DNA of 64,000 nucleotides from Cepaea nemoralis (taxonomy: Eukaryota; Mollusca; Gastropoda; Stylommatophora; Helicidae): the NCBI GenBank assembly GCA_014155875.1, contig JACEFZ010014598.1:186001-250000 (forward strand), written 5' to 3'. Shown in pieces: positions 34,701 to 46,700 of the stretch. The notes beneath the pieces are model-generated. The model saw only the letters and a list, made by a program, of their open reading frames with translations, was not told the origin of the DNA and did not search any database. The stretch's first letter is position 1. Every line of letters begins with the position of its first letter. Made by a program: the position numbers and the translations under genes.

Positions 34701-37700
34701 GTTTTGAATGTCTCAATGGATATGTCTTATCTATCTTTGTCATTCCAGTTTGTCCAGTTGGCACATTTGGTCTTGACTGCCTGAATGAATGTCATTGCCC
34801 TAATGATGACAACTGCAGCAATGTCAACGGAGACTGTCGTAGTGGTCTCTGCCATCCCGACTGGGGTAGTGCTGGATGCCAGATAAGTAAGTTTTCTATT
34901 TTCTAGGCAACTTAGTTTGTGCATGTTCAGACATTTTATTTGTGTTCTAAACAGGTACTACACCATTCCCAAGGGTGGTCCGTAGGCTAGCAGAAGGAAG
35001 GAGGCACCTTATTTCTTCTTTCATTGGAGGAATTCCCCTAAAGTAAGGACATTCCCTTACCTCACCACCCAATATAAAGTACTACCATAGCTATAATGTG
35101 GTGTAACTCTTCCGGTCTCTGAGTTTAATTAAAAAGGTAAAAGGTTCTGATCAAAGCGTTACCAGTGTGTACATCATGTGTTACCAGAACCCCTAAGGGC
35201 GGAAAAGAATTGTAACACTGTAACCTACCATACATGTCATAAGAGGCAACCAAGGAGGGCTGGCATGAAACTGGCTACCTCATTCTGTAGACGTGTTTAG
35301 CGACACAATCCAAGAAACCATGAGCATGTCTACAAGGGAGCTGGAGTGAGTTGGTTGAAGGGTCTAAGTTCTATTACCAGATGAAAGTGAGGAGTGTTGG
35401 AGGGAAGGAGAGGCAGGGGAAGACTGTGAAAGAAGATACTTGTCAGGGTTTGGGGAGAATAGGTACAGGACATAGAGAGGACAAGGGACAGAATAGAGTT
35501 AGGACTACAGAGATAATGATATACAGGACATAGGTAAGGACACAGAGAGGTCACAAGACAGGACATCTACAGGACAATAGATAGATTGGAGACAGGACCT
35601 AGGTGGGGACACAGAGATGTCCGAGACAGGACACCGACAGGACAGGACCTGAGTGATAGGAGGGGACATAAGTTCACTGGGACAGCTGCCCTGAATGGAA
35701 TAGACGGCAGTTACACTGAATGACCTAACCTAACACGGACGGACTGCAGTACGACGTGACTGCTAAGACAGCACGGTGGTCACGAAAGGCACGTGGATTA
35801 GTGCCACGAGATGAACTGACCAGTTTGAAAACGTCAGACGGGACTCAGACAGTTTCAGGGGAAGGAGGTTGTTTTCTAGAGCGAGTGTATGGCGTTTGCG
35901 AGAGTGCTAGTTTGAAGATAGCGAGTGCAGGACTTGTGTAATTGACTGTGTGCTATTAAGCGTTTGTAAAGGCGGCCTTTGTATATATATACGTAATGAA
36001 TTCACCGCCTGTGTCCACATTATGACGATGATCAGGTTCGTTCGCCTGAATAAATTGTGAAAACCCATACGTACGACTGATGTTTTCTTGAGTGCGTATG
36101 AAGGAGTTAGAATACCTGTGTGCGTGCGAGACGTTGACAGTACTTGATAGTTGATAGTTTGACATCTTGGCATGGAGGAACATCGGTATCAGAAATGATT
36201 GGCAGTGGACGAGACAGAAGGCTGCGGACAGACATGATCAACACATGATATGGACTATAAGAAGAAGTAACAAATACATATATGCAAGAATAATGTTTTA
36301 ATTGGGGGCAGGTGGTGTTAACAAATACAAACTACTATTACTATTAAAGAACAAACATGTATCAGTAGATACTAAACAAGCACTCTACAACACAAGTCTT
36401 CCCACCAACTCTATATTACCATTACCAAACCTGGACAATGACAGAAAATGAGAACAGAAAAATTAAATGTTTGCATATCCTTTACAGGACATCGCTGTCA
36501 ACATCAGCATCTTTCAGTTGATTGTTGATTTCTTGGCCAGATTACGCTCAGTAGTTTACAGAAAAATTACAACAATGGAAATTAGATTCCTGAGAAGAAT
36601 ACTCAGTGTATCAAGAAGACAGTAAATCAGAAATGATGAAATCAGGACTAAAGTGGGGGTTATAGCAGGACTAAATTTAAATAGAAAACATTGAGTTAAA
36701 TGGTTCAGTATGTAACTAGGTTACCAGCTAACAGTATACCACAACAAGCAATGATTACATACCAGAGGGAAGCAGAAGAAGAGGCCAGCTATGTAAACGA
36801 TGGACAGAGGGAATAACAGCATCCTTAGAATCTCAATATATGAAACCTATAAATGGGCACTCTCTCGTTGTTTATGCTTAACCTCAACACCACGAGGTAC
36901 TAGAGGAACAAGATGAGACGATGACTAGTATTTACAGGTGATAAATAACACACAAACCACAGTAGTTACACATCTGTCACAGGGGGGAGACCAAGTGAGA
37001 ACATGCTGGACAGTATGACATCATGGCATAGAAGAATGTCAGTATCAGAAATGATTCACATCATAATAGACAGGAGACTGTGGATAGACATGATCACCAA
37101 TGCCACATGGCATTGACTATAAGAAGAAAACACCAATGCATCAGTAGTGTGGAAAAAAAATAAATAATAAAAAAAAGATAAGTAATAAAAGCTGTGCATA
37201 GTTTGCACACCAAACAACACAGGTTTGCTAGATACCATGCCTTGTGGGGAGCTGCAGAAGTGTAGTGGCTAGCACTCAAGACTGCTGACCTGGAGGACAT
37301 GTGTTTGAATTCCCCTCGATGTGATAAAGTTAAAGAAAATATTGACCAGGGTTGCCAGATTGACATAACCTAAAATGGGTATAAGAAAACAATATTTTGT
37401 TCGTTCTCTTGCTTTGAACTCAAGCTCCGTCTGTACACATGCTGCTACTTCTAGTACATTGGACTGATTTTGTGTGTGGATTAGTTTTCCCAATTACCAG
37501 CCCTCGCATCAGGAGAACCCACTTTGACTTCAGAAGTACTTGTCATTTACGTCCCCAAGTCAAGAACGAGAAATCAATAATTTAGTCTAACTGACTGGTG
37601 TAGGGGTTGAATCCGCAACCTTGACATCAGCACACCAGATGTTGATCTCTGGTATAGGAAATTTTCTGGGAAGTACAGAGGGGGCCAGCATATTATTGAT

Positions 37701-40700
37701 CATATCATCCATTGAATGCCAATTGTTGTGTACATGTATGGACCTAGCACAATATATCCACTATGGTTAAATGTGTTGAAAAATGTCTGTTACTTTTTCA
37801 CATACCTTGTATAATAAGGTGTATTTTTAATGACTGTGCAGTGTTTGAAAATATTGCCAGTCCAAGTTTTGTATTCACCCTCGGTAAAGTTCATGCAACA
37901 TAATAGGTAAATACAAAACTTGGATGGCAATATTTTCAAACACTGCACAGTCATTAAAAATACACCCCGTAGAACAACAATTGTCTTGGCAAACATTGCC
38001 ATTGCAAGATGGAAAACCTACTCACAAATAAACAGTTGTCAGTTGCAGAGAGAAACGGATTGTTAAAGTGCTATATAGAACCTATACTGCCATATGTATA
38101 TGATGTGTGGATAATAAGCAGACAAGCTGAGAAACATTTAATGACAGCTGAAATGTGGTTTCTGAGGAAAATGCAAAGAATGCTTGGACAGACAGAAACA
38201 TGAATGGGACAGTCCTTCAGCAGCATGTTAAAAATGAAAATTAATTAGAGATAGTCAAGATGATTGGGGCACGCTGAGAGGAGAAATTGTCTTATAAATG
38301 TAATTACAACTGACAAACTTGATGGCAAAAGAGCAAGAGGAAGACAAATATGTAAATGGCATAATGGGGACAAGACCAAAGTCCTGATATAATATTCTAG
38401 ATATTGTGTTAGTTGTAAAACCATGATCACCCACACCTATCGGCGAGGCATTTGATGATTCTTTTGACATTCCTGACATAAGTAGTCTATAATTAATATG
38501 TATATTATGTTTAAATAAGGTATTTATACAAGGACTTGTGCTTTCACGCATCGAGTATGCCCTGGCCATCCTCACTGTCAGCCCTACACAGATTGGAAGA
38601 CTTGAAAAGGTACAAAAGGAAGCCATGCGCATCATTTTGGGCTGCACGAGAGACACCAGCTGTGTAGCAATGAGATACCTCCTTGACTTCGCGACAATAG
38701 AACACAGGATCAAGATCTGGAGAGCTCGTGCATACTTAAAAATAAGTGCAGATGAGCAGCACCCTCTGCATGACGCTATATTCAGAGAAAAGGGTGACAG
38801 GCTAAAGAGGGGCAAATCATGGATGGATCGGGTGGAAGATGTCGTCAGACAGGTCTGCAGTCATACCAGTATCAACCCCGGCAAGGAATGGGTGCCGGTG
38901 CCTCCAGCTTTTAAGTGCACTTTCTCCTGCATTATCACACTCGACAGACGGTGCAGAGAGCAGAACCCTGCCGCTGTCAATGCAGAGGTTAACGCGCTCA
39001 TCTATGAACACTCAGATAGCCCCGAAGTTCTCATCTATACAGATGGATCTGTTGTAAAGCAGCAGAGAAGTGCGTGGGCATTTACAGCCCGTTCAGCAGG
39101 CCAAACCGTTCAAGAATCCAGTGGTGCCCACTCTATGACCACGAGCAGCATGATGATGAAGGTGATGGCAGTTACACAGGCTTTCATCTGGCTGGAATCA
39201 CAGCATTATACCAACGTGTGTGTACTAAGTGATTCAATGAGCATGATTCAGAAGGTCGAAGCTGGATCTGTACGTAGACAGTGGACTGAATCGCTGCGGA
39301 AGTCTGTTGTCCGTAAAGTCACCTTCATCTTCGTCCCGGGACATGCAGAAGTTGAGGGAAATGAACGAGCTGACAAACTGGCTGGCTCTGCACCCCCTGT
39401 AGATGGCCAGCCCATGGATCGTGCCGATGTTATTAATGTCCTTAAAGATATGGCGAGAACAGAGGACTTTGACGTCAGTGATTCCACATCGCTGTCCAGG
39501 ATGAAAGACCTGGGAGTAAGAATCGGCACAGCCAGACGCGAGAGGTACATCGGGAAAACAAAGCGCCTCGTCAACCAACACAGAACTGGCACTATTAGCC
39601 ACCGGACGCTGATGCATATGCTGGGGGGAGGATATGGACATGTCCGGAGTGCAATGAAGATACCCCAACTGATAACTGATAACTGATAACGGAACTGATT
39701 TATCTGTTTCCTTAGCTTGTAGCGTGTTTTAAATTTATTGTAGTCATTAATCTTTATAAATGTGTATTTATGATTATAATAAACAAACTTTAAAATTTAA
39801 TAAAACGTCAATAGAAGCAGTGTTTCAAATAAATTCCTAGCATCACCTTCAGATAAACAAACACAAAATTACTATATATAGTATTGGACTGGTGAAATGA
39901 CAGTTAAACATTTGCTGCAGGAATGTTCAACATATGCAGAATGAAGAAAACTATTTTGGCATTCACTGACTTCATTTGAAAACTCTGAAGATGTCAACGA
40001 TCTCAAGTTGCTTTTTTGGATTTATTTTATGTTAATGTCTAAATATTTAAGAAGAAGGAACAGAATCATTACAATAAAACAGACTTGGCCTCATGAACTG
40101 GATGTTTAAATACCTTGCTGACATTTACTTTTTGTCCAGGACTTCCAAGGTTATCAATGCCTCCAGAACTGCTGGCTGCCAGATGTGGCAACATCACTTT
40201 ACAATGGGATTCCTTTAATGCAACCCGAGATGTGGGAACTGCACCAGCAGGACAATACAAGTAAACACCGTTGTTATTCTAAATGGTATAATTTGTGTGG
40301 ATAATACTACACATGTTCAGTTACTAATTAACATCCATAGGAATTTTTTTTTTTTGGCATATCCTTTACAGGACATCGCTGTCAACACCAGCATCTTTCA
40401 GCTGTATGTTGATTTCTTGGCAAGATTACGCTCAGTAGTTTGCCATTGCTTTCTGAGCGGCCGGCTCACATACCCCGTAAGTTACCGATGCGATTTGAAC
40501 CACTGCTGATTCTCACCGTCATCACGTTACCGACGAGAGTATACGAGATTACGGAGAAAAGTCATAACCTCTAAGCCACGAAGCCGGCCCATAGGAATTA
40601 GTTAAACATATTTGCTTAAAAGAAGTTAAAATTATTGGGATCAAATATTTATTGGAAAATGTTTGCTAAAACAAAAATTAAAATACTTGGGAATTGATGA

Positions 40701-43700
40701 ACCAGCTGGATAATACAAGTGAACACAGTTGTTATTCTAAATGTCATAATTTATGTGAATAATACTACCCATGTTCAGTTACTAATTAAGATCTGTAGGA
40801 ATTTATTAAACATTTATGCTCAAAACATGTCAAAATTATTGGGAATGGATATTTATTGGAAAATGTTTGCTAAAAAAAGTTAAAATTCTTTGGATTTAAA
40901 CCAGCTAGACAATACAAGTGAACACCTTTGTTATTCTAAATAGTATAATTTATGTAAAAAAAAAAAATACCTTGGTTCAGTTACTAAATAAGATCTGTTG
41001 AAATTAGGTCATATGTGGTTAGTAGGTCAGAACTGAGTATGTTTTAGGGTTGCTGACATCAAACAGCCAGCTTGAAAAGCTGGAGCACATACAAAATGCG
41101 GCCATGCAGGTGATCCTGGGGTGCACAAAAAACACACCAAGTGTTTGTATCAGGCATATTCTGGTGCTACCAACAATGGCGGACAAGCATAGGGTCCTTC
41201 AAGCCAAATGGTACCAGAGAGTTGCTGCATATAGAGATTACCCCCTGCATGAAGCCATGGATATTGTCATGGGTCATAGACTAAGATGAGGCAAGTCCTG
41301 GATGGCACAGACAGAAATATCTATATGTCAGGTGTGTGATCTAGAGACCATCAGTCGTGAAAAACAGTGGGTTAAAGTACCGGAAGACATGACGGACTGG
41401 CACAGTGTAATATTAACACTGGGTTGTGAGTTCAGAGAATGGGAAGTGGGCCGCACAGAGTTTAAGGTGGTGCAACAACTGATCCAGAGTAACACACATC
41501 AAGGTGACATAGTGATCTATACTGATGGGTCAGTGGTGAGAAACAGATTTAGTGGTTGGGGATTGATTGCGATAGCTAATTGATGATTCTTGAAAAGGGA
41601 GAGTCTGGCATATGAGACTATGACCTCCAGCATGAGAATGAAGGCAGAAGCAGTAACAGCGGCATTCTGTTGGTTAGAGGAGACCACTGCAACACACACT
41701 GTATTCATTTCGGACTCAAGGAGTATGCTTAGTAAAGTGGAGAAAGCAAGGTTTCGTGTGGAATGGCACACCATGCTTCAGAGGTCACAGGTTGTGAGAA
41801 TTGTATGGATTTTTTGCCCTGGCCATTCAGGAGTGCAGGGGAAGGAATAGGCTGTTATGCTGGCAAGGAATGCACCTCTTGGTGGTAGATTACCTATGGA
41901 CAAAGGAGAGGTGGTCGTGCGTCTCTGGGACCAGGTGAAGAAGGAGGGGGGAACAGATTGAGAACCTGTATGTACCCGAATATTACATTGTGATATTTAT
42001 TTCTTCTTAGAAACAACTGTAAGTGTTCACATGATGCTAAATTAAAGTTATGATATTTGTTTCAGTGTTTACATAATGCTAAATGATACTGTTGATGGCA
42101 GTACCCAGCCCTGGAAAAATGTCGGCAATGTTAGTGTCCAACCTGGCAAGCTCAAGTATACATTCAGTGTTATCACAGGGCTTTTGCCAGATGAGGAGTA
42201 CAACTTCAGAGTAGATGTTGTTGGTTTGGTCTATGGTAAACCGATGTCACAGATAACACCTGGCACCAAGTCTGACATTATGCTGAACCCCTGTTTGAGT
42301 ATGCATTTTTGTTTTAAATTAAATAGTTAATAGCATGTACTAATCTCTTCAAGGTACCTCCATTTAGATGTTATGACTGTCCTGAGATAGTTATACCGAT
42401 TTACTTGTTTAACCCTTTACAGGGCAGACACTTGTCCATTTTTTAGCCATGAACGGGCAAGATTTTTTCAGGTTCGGTAAAATTTCGGGTCGCGTTAGTA
42501 AAAACATCACAAATAAGGTGTTAGTCAACCGATTTTACTTAAATAAACAACACAATGAAGGGAAAAGCATGCAGAATATGTTACTCACCTGATTGTTGTC
42601 GGTAATCCATATATGAACACCAATATTTATGAAATACAGCATGTTGTTTGTGATTTTCCGTCATCTATACGGCAATTTACAAACACATTTTCAGAATCAT
42701 AATCACTTTCTTTAAAGTCCGACTCAGAATGCTAATGCAAAGTAACGCTTTGCACTGATATCTAGCTCCAATTAATAGTCAACTTCGTGCCCTTTAATGC
42801 CACTTAAATTGAACCTAGCAAAATCTCGGCTATCACTTGAAGAATCGCCGAAATCCGTTTTGAAAAACTAAGCGTAAAAACCCCGAAAACTATAAAAAAA
42901 AGTCCGTAAAAGTTCGTTCAAATTCATAGTAAGCGTTTACAAATGGCGGCCACGTTGTCAAGCTATCGGCGAAAGCGAAAGTAGCCGTCGGAAGTATCGT
43001 AAAGCCGAGAAATCGTGTTTTTACAATGCATAATAGTATCGGACGCAAACGGCTGATTTGCTCGTTAAAGGCATCGGGCGGAAATGGACGTTCTGCCTTG
43101 TAAAGGGTTAAGAATATTCCCATTTACCCGTATATTACATTGTGGTGTTCTTTCTTCTTAGAGACGAACGTTAAGTGTTTACATGATGCTAAATAACAGT
43201 TATGACCCTTCTAGTTATAACTGAGGTGAAATGTAAAAGTAGTCCCATATACAAGACACTGTCATTGTGATGTGAAGTGTCAGGTCTTCACATATTCAAG
43301 GCCATAGCATGTGAGGTAGGGTGACCAGTCCCCTTCTTTGTCACAGTTTCCTTCACAGATAATTCCTGGCAAGTTTGGTAAATTGCCTAGTACCCATTTT
43401 TATGTAGCTGGGTCAATCCCGAAACCAAACCGGTCGGAAAAATAGTCCGGCTTCTAAATACAAAACTGTAGTGAGAACCCGCTGTGGGTGTGTGAAATGT
43501 CAGGACCATGACATTCTGTAGGCCTGAGTGCATGGAGGAATTGGTGTTCAGTCTTTCTTTCCTGTAGTGAGTGATGAGAGCTGATATTGAACCCTTGTAC
43601 ACATGCCATTGACAGTGTAATGTCCTATTGTTACACCAACATGTTTGCTAATCCTGCTTCAGTTGGACATCAAACCTGAACCACTGTTTTGCCAGGCAAG

Positions 43701-46700
43701 TGCACAAACCATGTTGCCACCATGGCTCCTAATTTGGATATATAGTGTTCAGAGAATGCACTTGTTATTTGTTTATTCATATCTTTCAAGCAATAATGAT
43801 AATCAGCTTTCCACCTTCTTCACAGAGATGTGTAGTGTTAAACTGTACTGCTTCATATAGTCATCATGTGGAGGATATGTGGGTGGGTGAGTGTTGGTAG
43901 GTTATGGGATGGGTGGAGGATGTGTGTGTGTGGGTGGGGAGATGTGTGAAGGTGGGGGGATGTGTGGGTGGGTATGGATGGGTGGTTGCATGCATGTGTG
44001 CCTGGGTTTGTGTGTGGGTGGGTGGGGGATGTGTGTGGGGGGATGTGTGGTGGGTGGGAGATGTGTGTATGGGTGGGGAGATGATGTATATGGGGGTGTG
44101 TGTGGGTTGGGGGATGATTGGATGGATGGGGTAATGTATGTGCCTGTGGGTATGTGTGTGGTTGGGTGGTGGATGTGTGTGTGGGGACACATGGATGGAT
44201 AGGGGATGGGTGGGGGTTTTGTCTCATAACATGGTAACATGCATTGTTTATGCTTACAACATTCATTTGACAATGTTTTTTTCCTATGTGAATGCACTAT
44301 GCACTGATGAATGAAAGCTGAGTGATTGGAAGGCCCGAATGTAAAACGGGCCTGCGTGCCCAATTTGTTACCCTTCGAAAATAAAGTTCATTCGTTTGTT
44401 CATCATCCAGTGTTTTGCTGGCTGGCATGGGCAATCATGCCTCTCCACAAATTACGATCTCCGACTGCATGGATCAATTTGTGTGCAGACTCCATTCTAT
44501 GCAATGACACAAGACTGTCAAGAATCTTCTCCTGCTGTCTTCTTCTATCTCTCTCCACAAATCTTCTATCTCTCTCCACAAATCTTTCCAGTTATCATGA
44601 CATGTTCCAGCTTTTGTTTTCTCATAATGTGGCCAAAAAACGATGATTGCCACTTTCTGATGTTTGTGATAAGTTGTCTTTGTGACTTAGTTTCCCTCAA
44701 AATGTCCAGATTGCTCATTCTGGCTGTCGTCCAGATTGCTTATTCTGGCTGTCGTCCAGATTGCTCATTCTGGCTGTCCAATTAATTTTCACATATAGAT
44801 TGTATATTTTTGCTACTTCTGCTTTTATACTTTTCACTAGATGACTCAAAATTCCTAGAGTTTTTGTTCACTTGTGTGATCCTCTAAATGGTGAAGTAAA
44901 GGGAGCTGGTGTGATATTGACCACATCACTAATCAAGTGCTGATTTATCTATAAACATATGGGGCTACCACCATACAAGTCTTGTAAAATGGTCCTTTAC
45001 ATTTACTCTATTGTTTGAGTACGTCATGGAGAAGTGTGCAAAAATGAGAGTTCTCAAATGCTCACTTTAAAAGTATCTATTACTGAAACAAGTGAAGATG
45101 GACAGATGAAAATATAATGCAGGCAACAGATAACAATGTACTGTATGCTGATACATCTCTTAATGAATCTTCAAGATGGCAATGAATGTTGCCAAAGATT
45201 AAAGAAGGATCAGAGAATTTTAACACCTTAACCTGATAGACATATTGTACGGGGAGACTAAAACCTTTCATCACTGTGAGATTAGTAAACATTCAGAACC
45301 TACAACTTGCATACACTGCATGGGAAGCTCATGAATGAGTTTAAATTTGAATGTATTGTTTGCTTGACGAGGCGGAAAAAAATTGATTGCCAGTCCTTGT
45401 CTTCAGGTTGTACAAGCGTAAATAAATATAATAATATGGGGAGAACAATGTCTCATAGCAGAAGATAAAAAAAGATGGATGGCTTGGCGTACGCTGGTTG
45501 AGAAAAAGGCAAAAGAAGAAGAATTGTTGGGGTTTTGACAGCAGTAACATCCATCTTTGTTTCAGTGACTGACAATGTAACTAATCTGTTAACAGTATCA
45601 CCAACTCCACTGTCAATTTGTCTATCATTGAATAACTTCAAAGATATATAATGCGGGGCATGCCTGTTATTTTTTCAGCAACAGTACCTCCTGCAACTGT
45701 AAACACTACCAAGATTGCTATCTGTAAGTATTGATGATGATCTTGCATTCTAAAATCAATGAACAGCAGTTTTGATCAATTATTTAATCTAATATCACAT
45801 TCTTTGTTACAAGAATGTTAGAATACAATCTAAAACACATATTTATAGACTAATAGACCAGCAACCCACTGGTCCATCTAAGAATTCAGATACAGGTATA
45901 AAGATTTTGCCACTCTCTTCAATGATAACACGTCTCCACTGAAAGCCAGCCTCAGAATGAGTCTTGTGGTTATTCACTGGACTATTTAATCCACTGGTTT
46001 CCTCCTCCTTTTTTCTGTCCTTCAACCCCCACTGGGGTATAAGCCCTCCAACAAACCACACCAAGCTGTTCTTTCTGTTGCTGTTTCCTGCAGCTCCCTC
46101 CATGTCCTCTCAAAATTATTCATCTCTGTCTGTAATTCTCTTCTCTAAGTGTTTTTAGGTCTTCCACTACTTCATTTACCTTCTGTATTCCAGACAAGAG
46201 AGTGTCTAGTTGTATTGTCCTTGGGTTTTCCCAGTGTGTGTCCTATCTTGTGGGTTCCAGACAAGAAAGTGTCTAGTTGTATTGTCCTTGGGTTTTCTCA
46301 GTGTGTCCTATCTAGCGCCACCGTCTTTTCTTCACCTCTTGGTACACAGGGATTTGCGTAGTTCTCTCAATATGCTCTACATTGTTGATTCTGTCATACC
46401 ATTTTATCCCCACTATTCTGTGTAGACACCAGTTAATGAGTGTATGTATTTATTTGCAATTCTTTTAGTTGCTCTCCATGTTTCTGACCCATACAGTAGC
46501 ACTGATTTAACATTGGAGTAAACATTTTTAAGTTTGATGCTAAGTTTAACTTCCTTTGACTTCCACAAATGTTCTTGTTCTATGAAAGCTCTTCTTACTG
46601 TTTGTATTCTTATTTTAGTATCACTTTCTGTTCCATTTCTGTCCACATTGCTTCCCAAATTGGTGTATGATTCCGCTTCTTGAAGTGAGGTTTCACCAAT

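Noticed and set aside
38538..39686. 382-codon frame as a host gene
   Set aside because: Its RT-tail and RNase H motifs and two related broken copies show it is a LINE remnant.
43853..44363. His/Pro/Thr-rich and Gly/Cys/Val-rich frames
   Set aside because: Both strands of the G-rich tract; repeat artefacts.
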